Positions 47,476 to 57,429 of a stretch of DNA of 63,173 nucleotides are shown piece by piece. Below the pieces are notes generated by a model that saw nothing but the letters and a program-made list of their open reading frames with translations, did not search any database and had not been told where the DNA came from. How positions within the stretch are numbered: position 1 is the stretch's first letter; the number at the start of each line of letters is the position of its first letter. The stretch comes from Vibrio rumoiensis 1S-45 (lineage in GTDB: Bacteria > Pseudomonadota > Gammaproteobacteria > Enterobacterales > Vibrionaceae). Both the position numbers and the translations under genes were made by a program. The DNA lies in the NCBI RefSeq assembly GCF_000286955.2, contig NZ_AJYK02000034.1:444-63616 (forward strand), in the 5' to 3' direction.

Positions 47476-47591
47476 CTTTTAACCTATTGATAAATATAAA
47501 TAAGATTGAACACTTCAAAATATCACTTGCAACCAATGACCATTATGACTAATTTTTAGTAAATCTTACCAACTCAATAGAGTCCAACACT

Positions 47592-48599
47592 ATGAAAGCG
47601 CAAAATATCATTGGTCAGTCGACGGCGTTTCTTGCAGCTTTAGATAAAACCTCTCAACTGGCTAGCATAGAGCGCCCTGTCTTGATTGTCGGTGAACGAG
47701 GAACTGGTAAGGAGCTGATCGCACAACGTTTGCATTATTTGTCTAAACGCTGGCAACAACCTTTAGTTGCCTTAAATTGCTCTACATTAAGTGAAGGCTT
47801 AATTGATTCAGAGCTATTTGGACATGAATCTGGCGCTTTTACAGGATCGAAAGGTCAACATAAGGGGCGATTTGAACGCGCGGAAAATGGCTCTCTATTT
47901 TTAGATGAATTAGCGACAGCACCATTATCCGTTCAAGAAAAGCTATTAAGAGTGATTGAATATGGTGAATATGAGCGTGTGGGCGGACAAAAAACACTGC
48001 ATGCGAATGTCCGGTTAATTTGCGCCACCAATGCTAATTTGCCAGAACTTGCGACCCAAGGAACATTCAGAGCTGATTTATTAGATAGGCTAGCGTTTGA
48101 TGTAATCCACTTACCACCATTAAGGCAACGCATCGAAGACATTTCACTCCTAGCCGAACACTACGCGATTCAGATGTGTCAGGAATTAGGATTTGCTTAT
48201 TTTTCAGGTTTCAGCTCTCATGCTGAGAAAAGTTTATTAGATTATCCTTGGCCTGGAAATGTGCGTGAACTTAAAAATGTCGTTGAACGAGCAGTGTACC
48301 AACACGGTGAGCAAACGACCCCAATTCAAAATATTGTATTTAACCCTTTCAACTCAAGTGACGTGGTCACCTGTACACAAAGTGAAACGATACAACCACC
48401 GGCTAAAACTGAGCTATCTTTACCTATAGATTACAAACAATGGCAATCTGAAGGCGATATCAATGTATTAAATCAAAGCTTACAAGAAGCAAAATACAAT
48501 CAAAGAAATGCGGCTAAGCTACTAGGTTTGAGTTACCATCAATTTAGAGGCATGTTGCGTAAGTACGATATGATCGGCAAAGATAACCACAACGAATAA
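47592..48599 (+). CDS. pspF: psp operon transcriptional activator PspF
   Basis: 335 aa. AAA+ sigma-54 activator with no N-terminal regulatory domain, as in E. coli. Walker A GERGTGKE (34-41), Walker B LFLDE with Asp105 and Glu106, and a Fis-type helix-turn-helix at the C-terminus (about 305-328). The sigma-54-contacting loop reads GAFTGS (81-86) instead of the near-universal GAFTGA. The YGEYERVGG region and Arg fingers (FRADLLDRL) are intact. Divergent from pspA, with sapA starting 25 bases after it. Confidence 0.95.
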   Translation: MKAQNIIGQSTAFLAALDKTSQLASIERPVLIVGERGTGKELIAQRLHYLSKRWQQPLVALNCSTLSEGLIDSELFGHESGAFTGSKGQHKGRFERAENGSLFLDELATAPLSVQEKLLRVIEYGEYERVGGQKTLHANVRLICATNANLPELATQGTFRADLLDRLAFDVIHLPPLRQRIEDISLLAEHYAIQMCQELGFAYFSGFSSHAEKSLLDYPWPGNVRELKNVVERAVYQHGEQTTPIQNIVFNPFNSSDVVTCTQSETIQPPAKTELSLPIDYKQWQSEGDINVLNQSLQEAKYNQRNAAKLLGLSYHQFRGMLRKYDMIGKDNHNE

Positions 48600-48624
48600 C
48601 AATGATAAAGGTAAATAAAGCCGT

Positions 48625-50256
48625 ATGTTTAAGTTGCCCACTTTTCTTAAAAAGATCTTATTTCTTCCTATAGCAATTATTGGGCTAACGGCTTGTGACA
48701 ATTTAAAAAAGGATGACCAATTACGGCAACAAGGTTTTATTTATTGCAGTGACAACTACCCTAAATTTTTAAATCCTCAATTATCCGATGGCAGTGAGAG
48801 TATTAAAGCCATCGCCCCACAGTTATTTGATTCTTTACTTATTCTTGATCCAAGCACTCTTCAGCCGAAACCCCACCTCGCAACGAAGTGGGTCAGCAAT
48901 GCAAACAATACTGAATATACTTTTACTCTCAGAGAGAATGTTGAGTTTCAATCAACTGGCTGGTTTCAACCCACTCGCCCCTTTAATGCGCAAGATGTGG
49001 TATTCAGTTTCAAACGTATTATTGATTCAAGTAATCCTTATCATTACGTCAATGGTGCGCACTATCCTTGGTTTCAAAGTATTGGATTATCAAAATTAGT
49101 TAAAGATGTCGTGGCGTTAGATGACCAGCATGTAACATTCATCCTGAATCAAACTGACAATACTTTTCTCTCCAATATCTCCACCGTTTTTGCCGCGATT
49201 CATTCCGCTGAATATGCACAATTGTTGGCTGATGCTAATAAAAAATCGAACATCGATCTGCTTCCAATTGGTACTGGGCCCTTTCAAATGGTCAGCACGG
49301 AAAACTATGACTTCATTCGTTTAACTCGTCATTCTCAATATTGGAATGGTGACGTCAAAATGAAGCAGGTGGTGTTTGATTTTGCCAACCGAGGTACAGG
49401 AACGCTGGCTAAGCTATTGAGAAATGAATGCGATGTAATGACTGATCCAATCACCAGCCAATTAACGGTTTTAAATAAAGCTCAAAATATTCGTACGAAC
49501 ATTAGCCAAGCTATGAATGTGGCGTTTGTCGCTCTTAATACTCAACATTTTGCATTGAATGATGTGCGCGTAAGGCAAGCACTGAGCTTTGCCATTAACC
49601 GAAAAAACATCTTAGACTCTGTTTATTACGGAAAAGGTCAAGTCGCAACCTCATTATTACCCGCAGAATCGTGGGCTTATCAAGACAATAGCGAACAAAT
49701 TCGTTATGATCGCGCCTACGCAAAAGCATTGTTGAAGCAAGCTGGTTATGAACGCGGATTACAGTTAACGTTGTGGGTTCCTCTTGCAGCCCAATCTTTT
49801 AACCCCAATCCACATAAAACAGCGGAACTCCTTCAATCAGATTTTGCTGATATCGGTATACAACTCAATATTGTGACAGAAGAAAATGTCAAACGTCGCC
49901 AATTAACGAGCCAACCCAATACCGATTTAGTGTTAACAGGCTGGTCAGCCAATACCGGAGAACCAGACAGTTTACTGCGCCCACTTCTTTCATGTGAGGC
50001 ACAACGAGCAGGATTGAATATTTCAATGTGGTGTAAACCTGATTTTGATTTTTTATTAACACTGGCCCGCGATGGTGAACAACAACGCTTCCGTACCAAT
50101 CTGTACCACCAAGCACAAACGATGTTAACGCAAGCATTACCAATCATTCCGATTGCGCATGGTGTACAATATCAAGTTCATCACCGTTCACTCAGTGGAT
50201 TTGCCTTAAACCCCTTTAATTCGGGTAGTTTCGAACATGTTGTAAGGGAAAAATAA
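48625..50256 (+). CDS. sapA: SapA, peptide ABC-transporter substrate-binding lipoprotein
   Basis: 543 aa, oligopeptide-binding (family 5) protein. The signal peptide ends in GLTACD: Cys24 is acylated and Asp at +2 is the E. coli signal for inner-membrane retention, so it probably stays tethered near SapBC. E. coli SapA lacks a lipobox. FNAQDVVFSFKRI and LRQALSFAINRKNI-like motifs are typical. Sap systems are linked to antimicrobial-peptide resistance, and in E. coli to putrescine export and potassium uptake by TrkH. First gene of sapABCDF; the stop overlaps the sapB start. Confidence 0.92.
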   Translation: MFKLPTFLKKILFLPIAIIGLTACDNLKKDDQLRQQGFIYCSDNYPKFLNPQLSDGSESIKAIAPQLFDSLLILDPSTLQPKPHLATKWVSNANNTEYTFTLRENVEFQSTGWFQPTRPFNAQDVVFSFKRIIDSSNPYHYVNGAHYPWFQSIGLSKLVKDVVALDDQHVTFILNQTDNTFLSNISTVFAAIHSAEYAQLLADANKKSNIDLLPIGTGPFQMVSTENYDFIRLTRHSQYWNGDVKMKQVVFDFANRGTGTLAKLLRNECDVMTDPITSQLTVLNKAQNIRTNISQAMNVAFVALNTQHFALNDVRVRQALSFAINRKNILDSVYYGKGQVATSLLPAESWAYQDNSEQIRYDRAYAKALLKQAGYERGLQLTLWVPLAAQSFNPNPHKTAELLQSDFADIGIQLNIVTEENVKRRQLTSQPNTDLVLTGWSANTGEPDSLLRPLLSCEAQRAGLNISMWCKPDFDFLLTLARDGEQQRFRTNLYHQAQTMLTQALPIIPIAHGVQYQVHHRSLSGFALNPFNSGSFEHVVREK

Positions 50257-51218
50257 TGCTGGTTTATACCCTGCGCCGAATAAATTTATTCATCATTACC
50301 TTGTTAATTTTAACCTTGATTGGCTACAGCATTTTACGCTTAGACCCCCTTTCGCCATGGGCCATTCAAGATTTCTTCCAGGGTTGGTTCACTTATTTAG
50401 GGCAACTTTCCCAAATGAACTTAGGGGTCAACCTTCATGGTGATCCTGTTATTGATGAAATCAAGATGGTCTTCCCCGCCACTTTAGAGCTGTGTTTTTT
50501 CGCTATGGTGTTTTCACTCATGGTAGGCATTCCTATTGGTACGGTGGCAGGCATGAGACAAGGTAAAGTGCTTGATACCGTGATCTCATTTAGCTCCATG
50601 GTTGGGTATTCGATTCCTATTTTCTGGATAGCCCTGATGATGATCATGTTCTTTTCTTTAAACTTGGGCTACACCCCGGTTTCTGGTCGTCATGATTTAT
50701 TATTTGATATTCAATATGTCACTGGCTTTGCAACCATCGATGCGTTTCTAACCGACGATCCAATGCGGCTTCAATTGATCCAAAGTGTTTTAATGCACTT
50801 AGTCTTGCCATGCTTAGTATTAGCCTTAGCCCCTACTACGGAAGTGATTCGCTTAATGCGCTCGAACGTAGCTGAAGTAAGGCAACAAAATTACATTCGT
50901 GCTGCTCGTATTCGCGGGCTTTCCACTTATGAGATTATTTTCCAACATGTTCTAAGAAATGCGATTCCCCCTATTATTCCTAAAGTCGGCGTTCAACTTT
51001 CTAGCATGCTGACTTACGCCATTATTACCGAATCAATCTTTAACTGGCCTGGGATTGGTCGCTGGTTACTTGAAGCGCTAGCAGATAAAGATTACGTTTC
51101 AATTCAAGCTGGTGTAATGACAGTAGCGACATTCGTATTAATCGCCAATATTTTGTCTGATCTCATTGGTGCAATGGTTAACCCTTTGGTAAGGAAGCAG
51201 TGGTATGCTGTCAAATAA
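50256..51218 (+). CDS. sapB: SapB permease
   Basis: 320 aa inner-membrane permease of the DppB type: an N-terminal helix, then about five more, with the EAA loop RAARIRGLSTYEIIFQHVLRNA-type sequence around residues 222-243 that docks on the ATPase. Its ATG overlaps the sapA stop (TAATG) and its own end overlaps sapC by 14 bases, so the five genes are tightly coupled. Confidence 0.94.
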   Translation: MLVYTLRRINLFIITLLILTLIGYSILRLDPLSPWAIQDFFQGWFTYLGQLSQMNLGVNLHGDPVIDEIKMVFPATLELCFFAMVFSLMVGIPIGTVAGMRQGKVLDTVISFSSMVGYSIPIFWIALMMIMFFSLNLGYTPVSGRHDLLFDIQYVTGFATIDAFLTDDPMRLQLIQSVLMHLVLPCLVLALAPTTEVIRLMRSNVAEVRQQNYIRAARIRGLSTYEIIFQHVLRNAIPPIIPKVGVQLSSMLTYAIITESIFNWPGIGRWLLEALADKDYVSIQAGVMTVATFVLIANILSDLIGAMVNPLVRKQWYAVK

Positions 51219-52092
51219 TATCTATCAAGAAGATCGCATCCCGGGTCAATTTGAGCGTTTCTGGCGTAGCTACCGTACCAATAGCTTAGCGATGTTCGGT
51301 TTATGGTGCTTTGTTATTTTAGTGATCATTACGCTATCAGCCTCACTCCTTGTGCCACATGATCCTTTAGCACAAACCAATCATTTATTACAGCCGCCAT
51401 CATGGAGCCATGAAGGGAGCGTTGAATATTTTTTAGGCACTGATGATATTGGCCGCGATATTTTGTCTCGCCTTCTTATGGGCGCTCAGCTCACTTTTGG
51501 CTCCGGCATGATAGTGATGTTCATTGCAACTTTTATTGGTTGTACCATTGGTATTTTTGCTGGGATGACAAAAGGGTTACTCTCAAGCACATTGAACCAT
51601 CTGCTCGATACGGTTATGTCGATCCCATCGCTCCTACTGGCGATCATTTTCGTGGCCTTTTTAGGCTCCGGTGAACTCAATATTCTTTTAGCCATCACCT
51701 TAGCGCTCATTCCACGTTTTATTCGTTCGGTCTATTTAGCGGTAAATTCGGAGATTGAGAAAGATTACAATATTGCCGCTCGTCTTGACGGTGCAAACAA
51801 TTTCCATCTGTTATGGAGTTCCATACTTCCCAACCTGACCACGGTGATAGCGGCTGAAATGACCATGGCTGCTTCAATTGCTATTTTAGACATCAGTGCA
51901 TTAGGTTTTCTAGGCCTTGGAGCACAAGCCCCTTCGCCGGAATGGGGAACTATGTTGGGTGATTCTGTCGACTTAATTTATCTTGCTCCGTGGACCGTCA
52001 CCCTACCCGGTTTATTTATTATGTTTTCCGTTATTATCATCAACTTAGTAGGTGAAGGTATTCGTCAAGCATTAAGCTCGGGGACTGAATAA
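51205..52092 (+). CDS. sapC: SapC permease
   Basis: 295 aa permease of the DppC type. [20 protein letters not shown] (about 75-94) is the family signature; the EAA loop [22 protein letters not shown] is around 190. Paired with SapB to form the channel. The stop codon overlaps the sapD start (TAATG). Confidence 0.94.
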   Translation: MLSNNIYQEDRIPGQFERFWRSYRTNSLAMFGLWCFVILVIITLSASLLVPHDPLAQTNHLLQPPSWSHEGSVEYFLGTDDIGRDILSRLLMGAQLTFGSGMIVMFIATFIGCTIGIFAGMTKGLLSSTLNHLLDTVMSIPSLLLAIIFVAFLGSGELNILLAITLALIPRFIRSVYLAVNSEIEKDYNIAARLDGANNFHLLWSSILPNLTTVIAAEMTMAASIAILDISALGFLGLGAQAPSPEWGTMLGDSVDLIYLAPWTVTLPGLFIMFSVIIINLVGEGIRQALSSGTE

Positions 52093-53123
52093 TGCCATTA
52101 CTTGATATTCGCAACCTCACCATTGAAATTGAAACACCACACGGAATCGTGAAAGCGGTAGATCGCATGAGCATCACGCTAAATGAAGGTGAAATTCGTG
52201 GTTTAGTAGGTGAATCTGGCTCAGGTAAAAGCTTAGTTGCCAAGGCGATTGTTGGCCTCACTAAAGATACCTGGAAAGTCTCAGCAGACCGAATGCGCTT
52301 AGGGAGTATTGATTTACTCCAACTGACAGCAAAAGAAAGACGGCGAGTGATCGCACGTGATATCGCCGTCATATTCCAAGAGCCTTCAAGTTGTTTAGAT
52401 CCTTCCGAGCAAATTGGGCATCAATTACGTGAATCTATCCCATCTACATCTTTTGAGGGTAAATGGTGGCAGCGTTGGCATTGGCGTCACAAACTCGCCA
52501 AAGCACTATTACACAAAGTGGGTATTAAAGATCACCGCCAAGTCATGAGCAGTTACCCTTATGAGCTGACTGATGGTCAATGCCAGAAGATCATGATTGC
52601 CATGGCGATTGCCTCTAAACCAAAAATATTGATTGCTGATGAACCCACTAATGATTTAGACCCAATCACGCAATCTCAGATCCTACGTCTATTGAGTCGT
52701 ATGAATCAGGTGAACAACACCACTATTATGTTAATCGGGCATGATTTAACCACCATTACCCAATGGGCAACTCGTATTACGGTTATGTATTGTGGTCAGT
52801 CGGTAGAATCGGCAAATACCAAGCAAATTTTAAATGAGCCAAAGCACCCTTACACTGTCGCTTTGTTGCATGCTATGCCTGATTTTAACGAATGGATCCC
52901 GCATAAAAGCCGCTTACCGTCTTTGCCAGGTTCCATTCCACCGTTACAGCATTTACCAATAGGTTGCCGTTTAGGCCCTCGCTGTCCATACGCACAAACA
53001 AAATGTGTGCATGTACCAGTAAGAAAACGGATTAAAAATCATAAGTTCAGTTGCCACTTTCCGCTTAACATGGAAAAACGCACAACATTAGAAAAACAGA
53101 AGAAAATGGAGAAACACGTATGA
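52092..53123 (+). CDS. sapD: SapD ABC ATPase
   Basis: 343 aa. Walker A GESGSGKS (40-47), Walker B ILIADEPT. The signature motif is LTDGQCQ (about 158-164) rather than LSGGQ, similar to the altered motif in E. coli SapD (LTEGE). The C-terminal oligopeptide-type extension has [14 protein letters not shown] (about 290-303), a Cys pattern as in OppD iron-sulfur-like regions. E. coli SapD also energises TrkH. Overlaps sapF by 4 bases (ATGA). Confidence 0.94.
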   Translation: MPLLDIRNLTIEIETPHGIVKAVDRMSITLNEGEIRGLVGESGSGKSLVAKAIVGLTKDTWKVSADRMRLGSIDLLQLTAKERRRVIARDIAVIFQEPSSCLDPSEQIGHQLRESIPSTSFEGKWWQRWHWRHKLAKALLHKVGIKDHRQVMSSYPYELTDGQCQKIMIAMAIASKPKILIADEPTNDLDPITQSQILRLLSRMNQVNNTTIMLIGHDLTTITQWATRITVMYCGQSVESANTKQILNEPKHPYTVALLHAMPDFNEWIPHKSRLPSLPGSIPPLQHLPIGCRLGPRCPYAQTKCVHVPVRKRIKNHKFSCHFPLNMEKRTTLEKQKKMEKHV

Positions 53124-53908
53124 GTGCACTATTAGAAGTGATTGGTTTGTCCAAAAGCTTTGTCACTCGTTCGGGCCTTTTCAAGAAGCGTATCCAACAA
53201 GCGGTAATGCCGATCTCATTCACATTAGATGCGGGCCAAACCCTTGGTATTATTGGTCAAAATGGTTCTGGTAAATCCACATTAGCAAAAATGTTGGCTG
53301 GAGTGGTTGAGCCTAGTCATGGAAAGATATTTGTTAACGGTGAACAGCTTTTTCATAAAGATTATTCTACCCGTTGCAAATTTATACGCATGATATTTCA
53401 AGATCCGAATACGTCCTTAAATCCTCGTATTCAAGTTGGAAAAATATTAGAAGAGCCATTAAAACGTAATACTCAAATGCCACCAGAAGCTCGTTCATTA
53501 CGAGTAAAGGAAACCTTAGTTCGGGTAGGTTTATTGCCAGAACATGCTCACTTCTATCCTCAGATGCTCGCGACAGGTCAAAAACAGCGCGTTTGTTTGG
53601 CAAGAGCCTTGGTATTACAACCTTCTGTTATTGTGGCTGACGAAGCCTTAAATGGGCTTGATATGGCCATGCGCTCACAGATCATAAACTTGTTCTTAGA
53701 GTTACAAGAAGAAATGGGCGTCTCTTTTGTTTATGTGTCACAACATATTGGCGTGGTAAAACACATTACTGATAAGCTCATCGTGATGCACGAAGGTGAA
53801 GTCGTGGAATCAGGCGAAACCTTATCTTTGATTGCCAATCCCCAGCACCCTATCAGCCAAAGACTCATAGAGAACCATTTCCACAGCAAACCAAGTCATA
53901 TAAAGTAA
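53120..53908 (+). CDS. sapF: SapF ABC ATPase
   Basis: 262 aa. Walker A GQNGSGKS (46-53); signature LATGQKQR; Walker B VIVADEAL, where the usual Glu is followed by Ala-Leu as in E. coli SapF; His switch in YVSQHIG. Forms a heterodimer with SapD under SapBC. Last gene of the operon. Confidence 0.94.
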   Translation: MSALLEVIGLSKSFVTRSGLFKKRIQQAVMPISFTLDAGQTLGIIGQNGSGKSTLAKMLAGVVEPSHGKIFVNGEQLFHKDYSTRCKFIRMIFQDPNTSLNPRIQVGKILEEPLKRNTQMPPEARSLRVKETLVRVGLLPEHAHFYPQMLATGQKQRVCLARALVLQPSVIVADEALNGLDMAMRSQIINLFLELQEEMGVSFVYVSQHIGVVKHITDKLIVMHEGEVVESGETLSLIANPQHPISQRLIENHFHSKPSHIK

Positions 53909-53930
53909 TTATTGGTATAACACCAAATAA

Positions 53931-53960
53931 AAAAGCGCATTTGCTATTAAATGCGCTTTT
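53931..53960 (+). terminator. Terminator after sapF
   Basis: AAAAGCGCATTT-6-AAATGCGCTTTT hairpin; symmetrical, so it can also serve the convergent DUF2750 gene. Confidence 0.85.
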
Positions 53961-54006
53961 AAACTCAAAGACTGTCATCAATTTTAGTGTTACTAAATAG
54001 TCACTC

Positions 54007-54396
54007 TTAACGCTTCTGAGCCTGTTTCTTTAACTCAAAATCAAACTCATCAGGGAAGACAATCACGCCTTCTTGATCAGCATTTGGAAAGACCACAATA
54101 GACAAATCATCATCTTCTAATCCGTGAGTCCAGCGGCTATGCCATTTATTTAAGGAAATCGCTTCTGGTTGGCATTCTTCCCACTCACCATTTGCCCACG
54201 CCTGTGCAAACTCTTTGTTTGGCCATACGGGTACACAATCTTCTTCTTCGGTGTTAAGCATCACACAACCATCTTCATCTTTTAAGATCCAGATCTCACG
54301 ATTGGTAACGACTTCTTTAATGCAGTATTGAAAACGCTTTTCGCTATCATAGGCGTTAATTGCGTCAATCGTTGCGGTATCCAAAGTATGAGTCAT
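54007..54396 (-). CDS. DUF2750 domain protein
   Basis: 129 aa, acidic, cytoplasmic. The family features are ECIKEVV-like RFQYCIKEVV near residue 21, the WILKDEDG strand, and VPVWPNKEFAQAWANGEW (about 55-72). No function is known for DUF2750. An AAGGAG ribosome-binding site is well placed. It sits between the sap and ppaC transcripts. Confidence 0.85.
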   Translation of the reverse strand: MTHTLDTATIDAINAYDSEKRFQYCIKEVVTNREIWILKDEDGCVMLNTEEEDCVPVWPNKEFAQAWANGEWEECQPEAISLNKWHSRWTHGLEDDDLSIVVFPNADQEGVIVFPDEFDFELKKQAQKR

Positions 54397-54417
54397 TAGC
54401 GTTCTCCTTTATAAAAC

Positions 54418-54446
54418 AAAAAAGGCGAGTGATTCACCCGCCTTTT
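54418..54446 (-). terminator. Terminator after ppaC
   Basis: AAAAGGCGGGTG-3-CACTCGCCTTTT on the minus strand (one G.T pair) followed by T6, ending next to the DUF2750 ribosome-binding site. Confidence 0.85.
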
Positions 54447-54532
54447 GATTTGTAATCAAAAATGTTACTCGAAGTCATTGGTGTCATTGAACGCAGTCAA
54501 TAAAGCTGCAGCGTCAATTACCAAGAGTAAAA

Positions 54533-55438
54533 TTAAACTAGCTCACCTTGCAACCACGGCCAACCTTGCTTCTTACGACTTAAGGTATTTTCCATGATTA
54601 AAGCACCATCTTTCATATGCTTTTCAAGCTTAGCTGACCATTCACCTTTGAACAAAAGTTCAGTGGTACTCGTGGTGATATCAGTTAGCATTAATGCTGC
54701 AAACGCTAGGCCGTCTTCTTGACAGCGACGCTCAAGATCAGCATTCAAATCATCAAACATGCCATCCACTTGTTCCATTGTGGCTAATTCTACTTGGCCA
54801 ACCACAACATCACGACCATTGAATGGGTATGCTTTTAAATCTTTCTCGACTAACTGAGCAGCCGTGAGGCCTTCAATATCAGTTTTTGCGATAAGAAGGT
54901 TTTTAATGAATTCATCTAAGTTTTCGATTTGTGCAATTTGAGCAAGCTCTTTTACTGCTGCTTCATCTTTTGGTGTACAAGTTGGAGAAGCAAAACCGAC
55001 GGTATCGGAAAGAATAGCAGACATCATCAGCACTGCTAGAGGCTTAGTGATTTCCGTTTCTTCCATTTTGAATAGGTTAAATAAAATGGTGCAAGTACAA
55101 CCTACTGGCCAAATCCACGCTTCCAGAGGGTTAACCGTCATCACATCACCTAAACGGTGGTGATCAACGATACCAAGGATCTCGGCTTCAGCAATATCAT
55201 CCGGTGCTTGAGACAAGTCCGTGTAATCCACCAACCAAACTTTCTCGCCTGCAACGCCAGTACACATTTCTGGTTGCTCTACACCCGCTTGCTCAAGAAT
55301 ATAACGAGTTTCACGGTTTAACTCACCTTGACGAACTGGCTTGGCTTCAAGACCACGAGCCTTAAGAAGTTCTGTGGCAACCAAGGCGCTACAAATGCTA
55401 TCACTGTCTGGGTTTTTGTGACCAACTACTTGAATCAT
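54533..55438 (-). CDS. ppaC: Manganese-dependent inorganic pyrophosphatase (family II)
   Basis: 301 aa from the ATG at 55438 (AGGA seven bases upstream); an upstream in-frame start is not conserved. DHH-superfamily pyrophosphatase: metal ligands His7, Asp11, Asp13 (GHKNPDSDS), Asp71 (LVDYTD), DHH at 92-94, and the C-terminal substrate-binding SRKKQ. It hydrolyses pyrophosphate made in biosynthesis. The family occurs in Vibrio and Firmicutes rather than in enterics. Monocistronic. Confidence 0.96.
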   Translation of the reverse strand: MIQVVGHKNPDSDSICSALVATELLKARGLEAKPVRQGELNRETRYILEQAGVEQPEMCTGVAGEKVWLVDYTDLSQAPDDIAEAEILGIVDHHRLGDVMTVNPLEAWIWPVGCTCTILFNLFKMEETEITKPLAVLMMSAILSDTVGFASPTCTPKDEAAVKELAQIAQIENLDEFIKNLLIAKTDIEGLTAAQLVEKDLKAYPFNGRDVVVGQVELATMEQVDGMFDDLNADLERRCQEDGLAFAALMLTDITTSTTELLFKGEWSAKLEKHMKDGALIMENTLSRKKQGWPWLQGELV

Positions 55439-55761
55439 GTGCTTTCCTATTTTACGACATTTCGCCATCTTTAATCATTCACCAAAAAATGGGGAAAATA
55501 ACGGCATTACAACTAGGGATAAATTTGCTCGCTACTTTACCTTATTTAAAAAATTTGTCATCGGTCACATCAAAAATATTTACTGCATTTACTCAGTTCA
55601 GCATCCACATAGCTTGAAGTTCAACAATTATTCAAATCTGTTTCAATATACGAACCTAGATCAAGTAACCGTTAATTATCTAAGCAATTCAATCAATTCT
55701 ACTTGCTAAAAGTCGGTGTACAGAACTAATGTATGAATAAGATAAAACGTAAGGAACGATT

Positions 55762-56001
55762 ATGAAATTTACAGCTGAACATGTTGCAGAGCTCAACCTA
55801 CTATTACAATTTGACCCAACAAGCATGCAGACTGGTATCAAAGTTCACAATGACGCAGCTCCAGAGTTACAACACGCTGCAAAAAGCCTTTTCGATAAAA
55901 ATTTATGCACTCTGCCAGATGGTGGCTACTTAACTAGCGAAGGAATTGAAGTCTCTGAACACGCTTTAAAACTGCTTAGCGTTTTATGCTCTAAAGCATA
56001 A
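55762..56001 (+). CDS. Small conserved protein, TIGR02647 family
   Basis: 79 aa. FTAEHVAELNLLLQFD, GIKVHNDA, DGGYLTSEGIEVSEHA match the TIGR02647 family, which has been annotated as DNA-binding without direct proof; the fold appears winged-helix-like (helices then a DGGYLT hairpin). Good AAGGA ribosome-binding site. Monocistronic, with a terminator 24 bases after the stop. The 323 bases before it (55439-55761) contain its promoter and an open frame I do not believe in. Confidence 0.85.
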   Translation: MKFTAEHVAELNLLLQFDPTSMQTGIKVHNDAAPELQHAAKSLFDKNLCTLPDGGYLTSEGIEVSEHALKLLSVLCSKA

Positions 56002-56024
56002 CAACTCACCCACCTTGTCAGACT

Positions 56025-56052
56025 ATCCCCACTTTTAATGTGGGGATTTTCA
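56025..56052 (+). terminator. Terminator after the TIGR02647 gene
   Basis: ATCCCCAC-7-GTGGGGAT hairpin followed by T3. Confidence 0.8.
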
Positions 56053-56352
56053 CATTAACCCCTCACAACACCCCTATTTTTCCTCATGAAACTAGCGTCA
56101 CTAATTAGTTCGCAAACAAAACTAATATGATCCATTAAACCGTCAACACACAGTTACAAGACTTACTTTAATTAAGCGAATTAAAATTGAAGGTCGCCAA
56201 CTCATTGTCAAAAAATATGAGAAAGTAATTCAAACATAAAGCGCTTTATTCAAGATAATCTTTTCTCTAGAATTGCCCTATTCGTTTAGTGCCAAATCAC
56301 AATTACTTGTGCAAGCACTTCACCTCATACAATATTCTGTGTTGGAGAAAAC
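56053..56352 (+). promoter_or_regulatory. Upstream region of the nitroreductase gene
   Basis: 300 bases without a gene. A 7-bp inverted repeat ATTAGTT/AACTAAT occurs around 56105-56128, a possible regulator site. A TACAAT sequence around 56325 could be a -10, with no good -35. GGAG lies seven bases before the ATG. Confidence 0.4.
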
Positions 56353-57012
56353 ATGACTCATCAAATTATCAGCGATCTTAATCACCGTTACACGGTTAAA
56401 AAATACGACTCAAACAAACGAATTTCTGCGCAAGACATGGAAGTGATCTTAGAGGCCCTTCGTTTATCAGCGTCTTCAATTAACTCTCAACCTTGGAAAT
56501 TCATTGTGATTGAAAGCGATGAAGCTAAAGAGCGTTTCCATCGCACGTTTGCCAACATGTACCAGTTCAATCAACCACACGCAAAAGAAGCATCTCATAT
56601 TATTCTTTTCGCTAACCATCCTAAATTTTCTAAAGATGATTACCGTAAAGTGGTGGATGCCGAAGTCGCCTCTGGTCATTTACCTGCGGAAAACTACGAT
56701 AGCATGCTAAATGGTGCGTTTGGTTTTGCCGAATCCAACACCGATGAAACAGGCTTTAATGGTAATTGGACAAAAGCACAAACATACATTGCATTAGGCA
56801 ATACACTGCATACCCTTGCTCGCATGGGGGTAGGTTCAACTTGTATGGAAGGTGTTGACGCTGAAATGATCACCGAAATGTTCGGCCACGAACTCGATGG
56901 TTATGTGTGTGATTTCGCTTTAGCGATGGGTTACCCACTTGAAACTGAAGATTATAACTTTGGTAAGCCGAAAGCACGCTTAGCAAAAAAAGATGTGATC
57001 ACGGTTTTATAA
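56353..57012 (+). CDS. nfsB: Oxygen-insensitive NAD(P)H nitroreductase (NfsB/FRase I family)
   Basis: 219 aa FMN-dependent nitroreductase. The FMN-binding residues lie in RYTVKKYDSNKRI (11-23), SSINSQPWKF (about 38-47) and GVGSTCMEG; the closing KPKARLAKKDVI is typical of the family, which includes the V. fischeri flavin reductase FRase I. It reduces nitroaromatics, quinones or flavins. Monocistronic, ended by a strong terminator. Confidence 0.93.
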   Translation: MTHQIISDLNHRYTVKKYDSNKRISAQDMEVILEALRLSASSINSQPWKFIVIESDEAKERFHRTFANMYQFNQPHAKEASHIILFANHPKFSKDDYRKVVDAEVASGHLPAENYDSMLNGAFGFAESNTDETGFNGNWTKAQTYIALGNTLHTLARMGVGSTCMEGVDAEMITEMFGHELDGYVCDFALAMGYPLETEDYNFGKPKARLAKKDVITVL

Positions 57013-57040
57013 GCCTATATCGCTAACAACAAGCTCGCTT

Positions 57041-57076
57041 AAAGGTCAAATACATTGCTGTGTTTGACCTTTTTTA
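57041..57076 (+). terminator. Terminator after nfsB
   Basis: AAAGGTCAAA-11-TTTGACCTTT hairpin followed by T4. Confidence 0.85.
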
Positions 57077-57094
57077 TTGCCCAAAATCCAACTA

Positions 57095-57310
57095 CTATTC
57101 TGCTTTAATCATTTCCATTATTTTTTGGGCTTTTTCGAAATGATCAAGTTGGTGTGTTTGAATCCACCATGTTGCGGCTTCCATCAATAATTCAGGTTCA
57201 TCATTCTTATTAGCAAAAAAAGCGTAAAAAGACACTCCAACATTCTCCCCTTTCTGCTCTATTTTCTTTTGACAAACTTTGATGATCTTATCGCGTAATG
57301 CTGATCTCAT
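57095..57310 (-). CDS. Small conserved protein (DUF6500-like)
   Basis: 71 aa with a tidy GGGGA ribosome-binding site. ALRDKIIKVCQKKI, GVSFYAFFANKNDEPELLMEAATWWIQTHQLDHFEKA looks like a conserved small cytoplasmic family that I recall as DUF6500; the function is unknown. Its 5' end is back-to-back with the DUF1254 gene (120 bases between starts), so the two may share a control region. Confidence 0.7.
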   Translation of the reverse strand: MRSALRDKIIKVCQKKIEQKGENVGVSFYAFFANKNDEPELLMEAATWWIQTHQLDHFEKAQKIMEMIKAE

Positions 57311-57376
57311 TTATTCCCCTTTTTTATCTAAATTTGATGATCCATCGCATGTTAATCAGCCTTGCTACTACACCTC

Positions 57377-57404
57377 ACACTATTAACACTTATATTAATA
57401 GTGT
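57377..57404 (+). repeat. 28-bp dyad upstream of the DUF1254 gene
   Basis: Perfect 10-bp arms ACACTATTAA and TTAATAGTGT separated by 8 bases, ending 25 bases before the ATG at 57430. The position suits an operator over the promoter, or a leader hairpin. It lies between two divergent genes. Confidence 0.6.
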
Positions 57405-57429
57405 TGGATATCTCTCAATAAGGATCATT

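Noticed and set aside
55437..55709. 90-codon open frame in the gap before the TIGR02647 gene
   Set aside because: Starts inside the ppaC leader in antisense, composition looks random, no ribosome-binding site.
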